Origin: DATAQC01 sp046263055
GTDB lineage: Bacteria; Actinomycetota; Acidimicrobiia; Acidimicrobiales; AC-14
NCBI GenBank assembly: GCA_046263055.1
Contig: JBHELO010000145.1
Span: 1-40,992 of the forward strand
DNA: 40,992 bases
Reading direction: 5' to 3'
Every line of letters begins with the position of its first letter. Position 1 is the first letter of the stretch. Below the pieces are notes generated by a model. That model saw nothing but the letters and a program-made list of their open reading frames with translations, was not told where the DNA came from and searched no databases. This document shows, one piece after another, positions 1-7,191 of the stretch. The position numbers and the translations under genes were made by a program.

Positions 1-2
1 AG

Positions 3-395
3 GCACCGCTGCCGAGCCCGGCGCCGTACATCGCGCCGGGGTGGGGGATCACGGGCAAGGACGCCTACGTCGAGACCCGCGGGCGACTCACCGACAGCTT
101 CACCGCGCCGACGCCGATCGGGACCCTCACGATGGCGGCCACCGGCCGCTACACGGTGGACTGGGGGGATGGCACCACGACCGGCCCCTACGACGTGGAG
201 GGCGGCCCCTGGCCCGACGGCGAGATCAGCCACGTCTACGAGAACGTCGGTCATTACCGTGTCGTGGTCACCGAGGACTGGTCGTCCACCTGGAGCTTGG
301 CCGGAGCCAGCGGGCAGTTCGGAGCCCTGTCCACCACCGGCGCCATCGACGACTTCCGGGTGGAGCAGCTCCAGGTCGTGATCACCAACGGCTGA
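3..395 (+). CDS. Secreted PKD-like domain protein, 3' part only
   Basis: The gene enters from outside the window; the reading frame is open from base 3 to the TGA at 393-395, giving about 130 residues. It contains DWGDGTTTGPYD and a later VYENVGHYRVVVTEDW, the pattern of a PKD/immunoglobulin-like beta sandwich (a WGDG turn followed by the H-x-Y-x-x-x-G-x-Y strand). The same C-terminal block, including ITGKDAYVETRG, WGDGTTTGP and PWPDGxIxHVY, recurs in the protein encoded at 26054-26857 on the other strand, so the two are paralogues. By analogy with that copy, which has a signal peptide, this one is probably exported. Its function is unknown; PKD-type domains usually mediate protein or carbohydrate contacts at the cell surface. 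Confidence 0.8.
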   Translation, partial: APLPSPAPYIAPGWGITGKDAYVETRGRLTDSFTAPTPIGTLTMAATGRYTVDWGDGTTTGPYDVEGGPWPDGEISHVYENVGHYRVVVTEDWSSTWSLAGASGQFGALSTTGAIDDFRVEQLQVVITNG

Positions 396-412
396 CCGGC
401 CCGGGCGTTCTG

Positions 413-450
413 GGTTCACTTGGCGGTGCCGGGGGCCGGGTAAGTGAACC
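413..450. repeat. 9-bp inverted repeat after the PKD gene
   Basis: GGTTCACTT at 413-421 is mirrored exactly by AAGTGAACC at 442-450 with a 20-base GC-rich spacer. It lies 18 bases after the stop of the upstream gene and about 15 bases before the proposed ilvB leader promoter. It could be a U-less terminator or an operator; the sequence alone does not decide. Confidence 0.45.
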
Positions 451-465
451 GGGAAGGGGGCGGGT

Positions 466-495
466 TTGCCCGGCGACGGGCGCTCGTGGCAGACT
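466..495 (+). promoter_or_regulatory. Proposed promoter of the ilvB leader
   Basis: TTGCCC (466-471) and CAGACT (490-495) are separated by 18 bases. The leader-peptide ATG at 503 starts 7 bases after the -10 hexamer, so the transcript would begin at or within a base or two of the ATG (leaderless). The same geometry is seen at many other starts in this window. The assignment is inferred from position and consensus only. Confidence 0.5.
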
Positions 496-502
496 GGCGA
501 GG

Positions 503-538
503 ATGTCCCGTCGCCGAATCCTGGTAGTCCTCGCCTAG
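503..538 (+). CDS. ilvB leader peptide (attenuator)
   Basis: An 11-codon ORF encodes MSRRRILVVLA and stops with TAG at 536-538. It has five consecutive branched-chain codons (Ile, Leu, Val, Val, Leu), the hallmark of ribosome-mediated transcription attenuation for an ilv operon. A stem begins exactly at its stop codon and a U-tailed terminator lies 32 bases beyond. No ribosome binding site precedes the ATG, consistent with a leaderless transcript. When charged branched-chain tRNAs are scarce, ribosomes should stall in the I-L-V-V-L run and prevent terminator formation. The mechanism is well established for such leaders; its operation here is inferred. Confidence 0.85.
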   Translation: MSRRRILVVLA

Positions 539-595
539 CGCACGCCGTTCCCCGACCGCGTGCGCCTTTCGACCTCCCGAACGGGAGGTCGTTTT
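538..595 (+). terminator. ilvBNC attenuator stems and terminator
   Basis: Two stems follow the leader peptide. GCGCACGC (538-545) pairs with GCGTGCGC (558-565), starting on the leader stop codon. CGACCTCCCG (570-579) pairs with CGGGAGGTCG (582-591) and is followed by TTTT (592-595), a factor-independent terminator upstream of ilvB. The order stop codon, stem, terminator matches the leuA and leuB leaders in this window. The precise antiterminator pairing is not resolved by eye. Confidence 0.8.
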
Positions 596-631
596 GCGTC
601 CGGAGCCGGAACCGTACCGAACGGAGCACCC

Positions 632-2365
632 ATGAAGATGAACGGGGGCCAAGCCCTCATCAAGAGCCTGGAGATGGAGGGCGTGGAGGTCATGTTCGGC
701 CTCCCCGGCGGCGCCATCCTGCCCGTGTACGACCCCATCATCGACTCCCCGATCCGCCACATCCTCGTGCGCCACGAGCAGGGCGCCGGGCACATGGCCG
801 AGGGCTACGCCCACGCCACCGGCCGCCCGGGCGTGGCCATGGTGACGAGCGGACCGGGGGCCACCAACATCGTGACCCCCCTGGCCGACGCCATGATGGA
901 CTCCATCCCGATGGTGGTCATCACCGGCCAGGTCGGCACCGCCTCCATCGGCACCGACGCCTTCCAGGAGTGCGACATCGTGGGTGTCACCCGCTCGGTG
1001 ACCAAGCACAACGAGTTGGTCACCGAGGCGGCCGACATCCCCCGGGTCATCCGCGAGGCCTTCCACATAGCCACCACCGGCCGGCCGGGCCCCGTCCTGG
1101 TGGACATCCCCAAGGACATCGTCGACCCCAACAACCCCCGATCGGCCATGGACTGGTACTGGCCGGAGACGCTCGACCTGCCCGGCTACAAGCCCAACAC
1201 CAGGGGCCACCCCCTGAAGATCCGCGACGCCGCCCGCCTCATCGCCGAATCCCGGCGGCCGGTCATCTACGCCGGCGGCGGCATCCTCAAGGCCCGGGCC
1301 GCCGACGCCCTCAGGGAGCTGGCCGAGCTCACCGGCATCCACGTGGTCACCACCCTGATGGCCCGCGGCGCCTTCCCCGACTCCCACCCGCTGTGCCTGG
1401 GCATGCCCGGCATGCACGGCAACTACACCGCGGTCACGGCCATGCAGCAGGCCGACCTGCTCATCGCCCTGGGCTCCCGGTTCGACGATCGGGTCACCGG
1501 CAAGGTGTCGGCCTTCGCGCCCGACGCCAAGATCATCCACGTCGACGTCGACCCTGCCGAGCTGGGCAAGGTGCGCCGGCCCGACGTCCCCATCGTGGGC
1601 GACTGCCGCCTGGTGATCGAGGAGCTCGTGCGGGCGGTGCGCGACACCGGGCCCCAGCCCGACCGGTCGGCCTGGGACATCACCGTCGACGGCTGGCGGG
1701 CCACCTACCCACTGCACTACGAGCAGGGCTGGGCCGAAGGGGACCGCCTCAAGCCCCAGTTCTGCATCGAGGCCCTGCGTGACAACACCCCGTCGGACAC
1801 CATCGTGGTCTCCGGGGTGGGCCAGCACCAGATGTGGACCAGCCAGTTCTGGCACTTCGACCACCCGTACACGTGGGTGAACTCCGGCGGCCTGGGCACC
1901 ATGGGCTTCGCCGTCCCCGCCGCCATCGGGGCCAAGGTCGGCATGCCGGAGCGCACGGTGTGGGCCATCGACGGCGACGGGTGCTTCCAAATGACGGCCC
2001 AGGAGCTGGTGACGGCCGCCTCCGAGCGCATCCCGGTGAAGGTCGCCATCCTGAACAACGCCTATCTCGGCATGGTCCGCCAGTGGCAGGAGCTGTTCTA
2101 CGAGGAGCGCTACAGCGAGGTGTACCTGTCGCCCGACCTGCCCGACTACAAGTTGTGGGCCGAGGCCATGGGCTGCGTCGGTCTGCGCGTGGAGTCGCCC
2201 GAGGAGGTCGTGCCCGCCATCGAGAAGGCGAACTCGGTGGACGACCGGCCGGTGGTCGTCGATTTCCGGGTGGACTGGTCGGAGAAGGTGTACCCCATGG
2301 TGGCGGCGGGGACGTCCAACGACTCCATCATCCTCGGCCCCGAGCAGGGCGAGGGGGGGCACTGA
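632..2365 (+). CDS. ilvB: Acetolactate synthase large (catalytic) subunit
   Basis: This is acetohydroxyacid synthase, which condenses two pyruvates, or pyruvate and 2-oxobutyrate, using thiamine diphosphate: the first common step of valine/leucine and isoleucine synthesis. The protein has 577 residues, the usual size. The N-terminal TPP domain has GLPGGAILPVYD (23-34) and RHEQGAGHMAEGYA with the catalytic Glu49. The C-terminal TPP domain has GDG near 448-450 and NN near 475-476, the metal/TPP motif. The start at ATG 632 is chosen because a GGAG lies 7 bases upstream and translation of earlier codons would run through the attenuator stem. The stop overlaps the ilvN start (TGATG), so the two subunits are translationally coupled. 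Expression should be controlled by the upstream attenuator. Confidence 0.97.
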   Translation: MKMNGGQALIKSLEMEGVEVMFGLPGGAILPVYDPIIDSPIRHILVRHEQGAGHMAEGYAHATGRPGVAMVTSGPGATNIVTPLADAMMDSIPMVVITGQVGTASIGTDAFQECDIVGVTRSVTKHNELVTEAADIPRVIREAFHIATTGRPGPVLVDIPKDIVDPNNPRSAMDWYWPETLDLPGYKPNTRGHPLKIRDAARLIAESRRPVIYAGGGILKARAADALRELAELTGIHVVTTLMARGAFPDSHPLCLGMPGMHGNYTAVTAMQQADLLIALGSRFDDRVTGKVSAFAPDAKIIHVDVDPAELGKVRRPDVPIVGDCRLVIEELVRAVRDTGPQPDRSAWDITVDGWRATYPLHYEQGWAEGDRLKPQFCIEALRDNTPSDTIVVSGVGQHQMWTSQFWHFDHPYTWVNSGGLGTMGFAVPAAIGAKVGMPERTVWAIDGDGCFQMTAQELVTAASERIPVKVAILNNAYLGMVRQWQELFYEERYSEVYLSPDLPDYKLWAEAMGCVGLRVESPEEVVPAIEKANSVDDRPVVVDFRVDWSEKVYPMVAAGTSNDSIILGPEQGEGGH

Positions 2366-2889
2366 TGGGCGTGCCCTTCCGCCACCACACGCTGTCCGTC
2401 CTGGTGGAGAACAAGGCGGGCGTGCTGGCCCGGGTCTCCTCGCTGTTCGCCCGCCGGGCCTACAACATCTACTCCCTGGCCGTCGCCCCCACCGACGATC
2501 CCCGGTTCAGCCGCATCACGGTGGTGGTGGACGTGGAGTCGGTGCCCCTCGAGCAGATCACCAAGCAGCTGTTCAAGCTCATCAACGTCGTGAAGATCTC
2601 CGAGCTCGACCCCGCGTCCTCGGTGGAGCGGGAGCTGATGATCACGACGGTGCGAGCCGAGCCCGGCACCCGCGGCCAGGTCATCGAGCTGGTGGACGTG
2701 TTCCAGGGTCGCATCGTGGACGTGGGCGCCGAGGCGCTGACCATCGAGCTGGCCGGGCCCCCGTCCAAGCTGGACGACTTCGAGGACCTCATGCGACCCT
2801 ACGGGATCACCGAGCTCCAGCGCACCGGCCGGGTGGCCCTGCCCAAGCTGGACCGTGTGGGACCGGCCCGCCTCCGGCGAGCTGGCTGA
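2365..2889 (+). CDS. ilvN: Acetolactate synthase small (regulatory) subunit
   Basis: This 174-residue protein binds IlvB and confers full activity and valine feedback inhibition. Residues about 9-85 form an ACT domain (LSVLVENKAGVLARVSSLF, then RRAYNIYSLAVAPTDD), and the remainder is the usual C-terminal small-subunit domain (ERELMITTVRAEPGTRGQV). The ATG shares two bases with the ilvB stop. The family is also named ilvH; I use ilvN because of the actinobacterial ilvBNC order. Seventy-four bases separate it from ilvC. Confidence 0.95.
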   Translation: MGVPFRHHTLSVLVENKAGVLARVSSLFARRAYNIYSLAVAPTDDPRFSRITVVVDVESVPLEQITKQLFKLINVVKISELDPASSVERELMITTVRAEPGTRGQVIELVDVFQGRIVDVGAEALTIELAGPPSKLDDFEDLMRPYGITELQRTGRVALPKLDRVGPARLRRAG

Positions 2890-2891
2890 CA

Positions 2892-2901
2892 ACTAGCGTC
2901 T
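2892..2901. promoter_or_regulatory. ACTAGCGTCT motif upstream of ilvC
   Basis: The 10-mer ACTAGCGTCT lies just after the ilvN stop. Its exact reverse complement occurs at 25417-25426 between leuC and the divergent IclR regulator gene. A 10-mer shared by two branched-chain intergenic regions is a candidate binding site for that regulator. The evidence is two occurrences only. Confidence 0.35.
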
Positions 2902-2963
2902 GGCGCGAAACGCGGCGGCACCCACGGCGTCTCACGCGCCGGAACGAGCCGAGGAGAGCCGAC

Positions 2964-3989
2964 ATGGCGAACGTGTACTACGAGAAGGACGCCGACCAGA
3001 ACCTCATCGGGTCCCGCAAGGTGGCGGTCATCGGCTACGGGTCCCAGGGCCACGCCCACGCCCTCAACCTGCGTGACTCGGGGGTGGACGTGCGCGTGGG
3101 GCTACGGGAGGGCTCGTCGTCGCGGGCCAAGGCGGAGGCCGCCGGCCTGCGGGTGACGTCGATCTCCGACGCCACGTCCGAGGCCGACCTGGTCATGATC
3201 CTCCTGCCCGACACCGAGCAGAAGGCGGTGTACGAGGCCGAGATCGAGCCCCACCTTACCGACGGCGACGCCCTCTTCTTCGCCCACGGGTTCAACATCC
3301 GCTTCGGCCAGATCCGGCCGCCGAAGGGCGTGGACGTGGGCATGGTGGCGCCCAAGGGCCCCGGTCACCTGGTGCGGCGCACGTTCGAGGCCGGCGGCGG
3401 GGTGCCGTCGCTCATCGCGGTGGCCAACGACGCCAGCGGCAAGGCCAAGGCCCTCGCCCTGTCCTACGCCCACGCCATCGGCGCCACCCGCGCCGGGGTG
3501 CTGGAGACCACGTTCGAGGAGGAGACCGAGACCGACCTGTTCGGCGAGCAGGTGGTGCTGTGCGGCGGCATCACCGAGCTGGTGATGGCCGGCTACGAGA
3601 CCCTGGTCAACGCCGGCTACCAGCCCGAGTCGGCCTACTTCGAATGCCTCCACGAGCTCAAGCTCATCGTCGACCTCATGTACGAGAACGGCATCTCCGG
3701 CATGCGCTTCTCCATCTCCGACACCGCCGAGTACGGCGACATGACCCGTGGCCCCCGCATCGTGAACGCCGAGACCAGGGCGGAGATGGGCCGCATCCTG
3801 GAGGAGATCCGCGACGGGCGCTTCGCCGAGGAGTGGATCGCCGAAAACCGGGCTGGCCGCCCCCGGTTCAACGAGCTGCGCCGCAAGGGCGCCGAGCACC
3901 CGATCGAGCAGGTGGGTGCCGAACTGCGCTCGATGATGCCGTGGATCGGCGGCGGCGCCTCCAAGCCCCAGGACGTGTCGGGGGGCTGA
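2964..3989 (+). CDS. ilvC: Ketol-acid reductoisomerase (class I)
   Basis: It converts acetolactate or acetohydroxybutyrate into the dihydroxy acids with NADPH and Mg2+. The 341-residue length is typical of the short class I enzyme. The nucleotide-binding loop is GYGSQGHAHALNL (24-36). FFAHGFNI carries the catalytic His, KGPGHLVRR is conserved, and DLFGEQ plus ECLHELK supply the acidic metal ligands of the C-terminal knot domain. The start is supported by GAGGAGA 8-14 bases upstream. It is the third gene of ilvBNC; the 74-base gap may hold an internal promoter or operator. A palindromic repeat and a strong hairpin follow the stop. Confidence 0.97.
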   Translation: MANVYYEKDADQNLIGSRKVAVIGYGSQGHAHALNLRDSGVDVRVGLREGSSSRAKAEAAGLRVTSISDATSEADLVMILLPDTEQKAVYEAEIEPHLTDGDALFFAHGFNIRFGQIRPPKGVDVGMVAPKGPGHLVRRTFEAGGGVPSLIAVANDASGKAKALALSYAHAIGATRAGVLETTFEEETETDLFGEQVVLCGGITELVMAGYETLVNAGYQPESAYFECLHELKLIVDLMYENGISGMRFSISDTAEYGDMTRGPRIVNAETRAEMGRILEEIRDGRFAEEWIAENRAGRPRFNELRRKGAEHPIEQVGAELRSMMPWIGGGASKPQDVSGG

Positions 3990-3997
3990 ACCCCACT

Positions 3998-4048
3998 CGT
4001 TCCTTGGCGCCCGGACCGTGCCTGGCGCGGCCAGCGCGCCAAAGAACG
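3998..4048. repeat. 51-bp imperfect palindrome, copy A
   Basis: The arms read CGTTCCTTGGCGC at the left and GCCAGCGCGCCAAAGAACG at the right. The right arm, reverse-complemented, is identical over 19 bases to the left arm of the palindrome at 25336-25386, and both elements are exactly 51 bases between their CGTTC/GAACG ends. This suggests a dispersed REP-like element, here 8 bases after the ilvC stop. An imperfect relative may lie at 2897-2946. Confidence 0.65.
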
Positions 4049-4061
4049 CAGACGGACGCGC

Positions 4062-4093
4062 ACCGGCCCGGCCTCCGGGGAGGCCGGGCCGGT
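4062..4093. terminator. Strong hairpin between ilvC and a convergent gene
   Basis: A perfect 14-bp stem pairs 4062-4075 with 4080-4093 around a CGGG loop, with no U-tract. It sits between two converging genes and probably terminates both, as U-less hairpins are thought to do in high-GC actinobacteria. Confidence 0.75.
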
Positions 4094-4122
4094 GGGGGGC
4101 CTGGGGTGGGAGCGGACGTGGC

Positions 4123-4581
4123 CTACGAGGCGGGAGGCGGCAGGGTGATGCCGGCCTGGGTCAGGCAGGCCTTCACCGCGTCCCGGCGGGCGTTCGGGTC
4201 GCCCTGGTGGGCGGTGCGGGCGGTCTTGACGCAGTCCTTGAGAGCCGCCTTCTTGTCGGCGGGAAGGGCCTTCACCTGGTCGCGTACCGCCTTGAGGCCC
4301 TTGAGGGCGGCCAGGCGCTTGAGCCGGCCGGCCACCTTGGTCGGGTCTATGCCCGCCTTCTGGAGGCAGTCCTTGGTCTCGGCCACGACGGCGGCCCTGT
4401 CACCGGGGTGGTCGGCCCGGGCCTTGGTGATGCAGTCCTTGACCTGCTGGCGAGTGGTGGGGTCGGAGGCCGCCGCGCCGGGGGGCGCCGGCGTCGAGCC
4501 GCCCGACGCCTGGGCGTAGGCCACGGCCCCGCCACCGAGCACGATGCCGGCGACGGCGAGAACGGCGAGTGTTCGTTTCAT
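4123..4581 (-). CDS. Small exported protein with a duplicated two-Cys repeat
   Basis: The 152-residue protein has a signal peptide (MKRTLAVLAVAGIVLGGGAV followed by AYAQA, cleavage probably after AYA or AQA). The start at 4581 is chosen because AGGAG lies 7 bases upstream; an earlier in-frame ATG at 4680 would put a non-signal segment in front. The mature part contains a repeat: VKDCITKARADHPGD...TKDCLQKAGI and LKDCVKTARTAHQGD...VKACLTQAGI. Each has Cys-x3-A-R and a second Cys before QAGI, separated by a charged helical linker. The Cys pairs could form disulfides outside the membrane. I do not recognise a named family, and function is unknown. Confidence 0.75.
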   Translation of the reverse strand: MKRTLAVLAVAGIVLGGGAVAYAQASGGSTPAPPGAAASDPTTRQQVKDCITKARADHPGDRAAVVAETKDCLQKAGIDPTKVAGRLKRLAALKGLKAVRDQVKALPADKKAALKDCVKTARTAHQGDPNARRDAVKACLTQAGITLPPPAS

Positions 4582-4695
4582 GTCGACTCCTTCTGGTTCC
4601 TGTGTGCTCCCGAAGGTAGGCACCAGCCGTGAGCAGTGAACCAGGCGCGTGTTAGGGAACCATGATGGCGCGGGCGGCACGCCGCCCCACCGCCG

Positions 4696-5841
4696 TCAGC
4701 CCAGGGAGGACACCACGTGGTCGACGGCCCGGGTGAGGACGGCCACGTCGTCGGGCTCCACGTTGGGGAACATGCCGATGCGCAGCTGGTTGCGGCCCAG
4801 GCTGCGGTAGGCGTCGGTGTCCACGATCCCGTTGGCCCGCAGCACGGCGTTGACCGTACCCACGTCGATGGCATCGTCCAGGTCTACGGTGCCCACCACC
4901 GGGCTGCGGTCGGCAGGGTCGGCCACGAACGGCGTGGCGTAGGAAGAGGCCTCCGCCCACGCGTACAGCGTGTCCGCCGAGCGCCGGCTGCGGGCCGCCG
5001 CCCAGTCCAGGCCGCCGTTGCCGAGCAGCCAGTCGAGCTGGTCGGCCATGAGGAACAGGGTGGCCAGGGCCGGGGTGTTGGTGGTCTGGTTCAGGCGCGA
5101 CTGCTCCAGGGCCAGGCCCAGGCTGAGGGACTTGGGCGCCCACCGCCCGGGGCTGACCGCCAGCTCCGCCACCCGCTCCACGGCCCGAGGCGAGCACAGG
5201 GCCAACCACAGGCCTCCGTCGGAGCCGAAGCACTTCTGGGGCGAGAAGTAGTACACGTCGAGCTCGGAGGGGTCCACGGGGATGCCGCCGGCGGCCGACG
5301 TGGCGTCCACCACCACCAGGGCGTCGGGATCGGCGCCCTCGGGACGCACGATGGGCATGACCACGCCGGTGGAGGTCTCGTTGTGGGTGAGGGCGTAGAC
5401 GTCGACACCCGGGCGGGCCACCGGCTCGGGGTGGGTTCCGAAGGGCGACTCGATGCGGTCGGGCGCCTCCAGGTGAGGGGCGGCGGCCACCGCCGATGCG
5501 AACGACGAGGAGAAGGCCCCGAACACCAGGTGCTGGCTGTGGGCCCGGATGAGGCTGGAGGTGGCGACGTCCCAGAAGAGGGCGGCACCGCCGTTGCCGA
5601 GGGCCACCTCGTAGCCGTCGGGGAGGGAGAACAGCTCGGCCAGGCCGGCTCGCACCTTGCCCACCACCGAGCGCACCGGGGCCTTGCGGTGGCTGGTACC
5701 CATCCAGGTCGCCGACACCGTGGCCAGGTTGGCCACCGCCTCGGGGCGGACCTTGGACGGCCCGCAGCCGAACCGGCCGTCGGACGGGCGCAGGTCGGGG
5801 GGCAGGCGGACGTCGGGAATCTCGGTCGTGGCTGTGGTCAT
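4696..5841 (-). CDS. serC: Phosphoserine aminotransferase (actinobacterial type)
   Basis: It transfers the amino group of glutamate to 3-phosphohydroxypyruvate, the second step of serine synthesis, with PLP. The 381-residue sequence is of the class V actinobacterial type: FGCGPSKVRPEA near the N-terminus, GNGGAALFWD (82-91), THNETSTGV (152-160), VDATSAAGG (178-186) and the PLP-lysine K203 in SPQKCFGSDGG. The C-terminus has RIGMFPNVEPDDV. The gene is divergent from aspC with only 20 bp between the starts. On the minus strand GATAGT lies 8 bases before the ATG and there is no ribosome binding site, so it is probably leaderless. With serA nearby it provides two of the three serine steps. Confidence 0.94.
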   Translation of the reverse strand: MTTATTEIPDVRLPPDLRPSDGRFGCGPSKVRPEAVANLATVSATWMGTSHRKAPVRSVVGKVRAGLAELFSLPDGYEVALGNGGAALFWDVATSSLIRAHSQHLVFGAFSSSFASAVAAAPHLEAPDRIESPFGTHPEPVARPGVDVYALTHNETSTGVVMPIVRPEGADPDALVVVDATSAAGGIPVDPSELDVYYFSPQKCFGSDGGLWLALCSPRAVERVAELAVSPGRWAPKSLSLGLALEQSRLNQTTNTPALATLFLMADQLDWLLGNGGLDWAAARSRRSADTLYAWAEASSYATPFVADPADRSPVVGTVDLDDAIDVGTVNAVLRANGIVDTDAYRSLGRNQLRIGMFPNVEPDDVAVLTRAVDHVVSSLG

Positions 5842-5861
5842 CGCGTGCCACTATCCCATCC
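5842..5861. promoter_or_regulatory. 20-bp divergent promoter core of serC and aspC
   Basis: The two start codons are 20 bp apart. On the plus strand CACTAT (5849-5854) precedes the aspC ATG by 7 bases; on the minus strand GATAGT (5855-5850) precedes the serC ATG by 8 bases. The two -10 elements overlap base for base, so the polymerases would compete and both messages would be leaderless. The -35 elements would lie inside the opposite coding sequence. Inferred from spacing. Confidence 0.55.
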
Positions 5862-7085
5862 ATGTCCCAGCACCACGTCGCAGTATCGGACCGGCCCGCC
5901 GTCTCCCGGCGGGTGGCGGCCATCGAGGAGTCGGCCACCCTGGCGGTGGACGCCAAGGCCAAGGCACTGGTGGCGGCGGGCGAGGATGTGATCAGCTTCG
6001 GGGCCGGCGAGCCCGACTTCCCTACCCCCGAGCACATCACCACCCTGGCCGCCGAGGCCTGCCTGTTCCCGGCCAACCACCGCTACAGCCCGGCCGCCGG
6101 CCTGCCCCAGCTCCGTGAGGCCATCGGCGCCAAGACGGAGCAGGACACGGGCAGGAAGGTCTCGGCCTCCCAGGTGGTGGTGACCAACGGGGCCAAGCAC
6201 GCCCTCTACAGCGCCTTCGCCACCCTGCTCGACCCGGGCGACGAGGTCCTCGTCCCCGCCCCCTACTGGGTCTCCTACCCCGAGGCCATCCGCCTGGCCG
6301 GCGGCGTGCCGGTGATCGTGCCCACCGACGAGCGCACGGGCTTCCGGGCCACCGTCGACGCCCTGGAGGCGGCCTGCACCCCCCGGACCAAGCTCCTGCT
6401 CTTCGTGTCGCCGTCCAACCCCACGGGCGCCGTCTACCCGCCCGACGAGGTGGCCGAGTTGGGCCGGTGGGCGGCGGGCCGGGGCCTGTGGGTCCTGACC
6501 GACGAGATCTACCAGCACCTGGTGTACGGCGGCGCCCGCTTCACGTCCATGCCGGTGGCCGCTCCCGAGGTGGCCGACCGGTGCGTGGTCGTCAACGGCG
6601 TGTCCAAGACCTACGCCATGACCGGGTGGCGGGTGGGATGGATGATCGCCCCCGTGGAGGTGGCGAAGGCGGCCGCCAACCTTCAGTCCCACGCCACGTC
6701 CAACGTCGCCAACATCTCCCAGCTGGCCGCCCTGGGCGCCATCACCGGGGACCAGGAGTGCGTCCATGTCATGCGGGAGGCGTTCGACCGCCGCCGCCGC
6801 CGCATGTACGGGCTGCTCACCGCCATCCCGGGCGTCCGCTGCGAGGAGCCCCAGGGGGCGTTCTACGCCTTCCCCTCCCTGGTGGACCTCCTGGGCCGGG
6901 AGGTGGGCGGCCGCCGGCCGGCCACCACGCTGGAGCTGGCCGACGTGGTGCTCGACGCCGCCAAGGTGGCCATCGTCCCCGGCGAGGCGTTCGGCGCCCC
7001 CGGCTACGCCCGCCTCTCCTACGCCCTGGGCGACGCCCAGCTCGATGAGGGCGTGGGCCGCCTGGCCAAGCTCCTCGGCGGCTGA
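5862..7085 (+). CDS. aspC: Aspartate aminotransferase (class I, subgroup Ib)
   Basis: This PLP enzyme interconverts aspartate and oxaloacetate with glutamate/2-oxoglutarate. The protein has 407 residues. FGAGEPDFPTP (46-56) is the substrate loop, TNGAKHALY the cofactor phosphate region, SPSNPTGAVY (183-192) and DEIY (214-217) the PLP ring contacts, and K249 in SKTYAMTGWRVGW forms the Schiff base. These motifs are typical of the Ib aspartate (sometimes aspartate/prephenate) aminotransferases, so exact substrate range cannot be fixed. It starts within 21 bases of the serC start in the opposite direction. Between its stop and serA about 106 bases carry no gene. Confidence 0.9.
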   Translation: MSQHHVAVSDRPAVSRRVAAIEESATLAVDAKAKALVAAGEDVISFGAGEPDFPTPEHITTLAAEACLFPANHRYSPAAGLPQLREAIGAKTEQDTGRKVSASQVVVTNGAKHALYSAFATLLDPGDEVLVPAPYWVSYPEAIRLAGGVPVIVPTDERTGFRATVDALEAACTPRTKLLLFVSPSNPTGAVYPPDEVAELGRWAAGRGLWVLTDEIYQHLVYGGARFTSMPVAAPEVADRCVVVNGVSKTYAMTGWRVGWMIAPVEVAKAAANLQSHATSNVANISQLAALGAITGDQECVHVMREAFDRRRRRMYGLLTAIPGVRCEEPQGAFYAFPSLVDLLGREVGGRRPATTLELADVVLDAAKVAIVPGEAFGAPGYARLSYALGDAQLDEGVGRLAKLLGG

Positions 7086-7191
7086 CGCCCGGCAGTCGCG
7101 TCGCGCACCTCGACTCCGCCGTCGAAGGGCGCGCCACGGACGGGAGGAGGGCCGGGTTGGCGCTCCCGGGCGGGGTCCGCGACCATGGCTC

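Noticed and set aside
560..631. Earlier start for IlvB
   Set aside because: The 24 extra codons would be encoded by the attenuator terminator stem and its flank, and lack similarity to the family; ATG 632 has a ribosome binding site.
416..2362. Long open frame on the minus strand opposite ilvB
   Set aside because: It is antisense to a clearly conserved gene, has no start signal and a His/Gly/Val-rich composition typical of mirror frames in GC-rich DNA. The same applies to other long antisense frames, such as 7582-9537 and 16016-17593.
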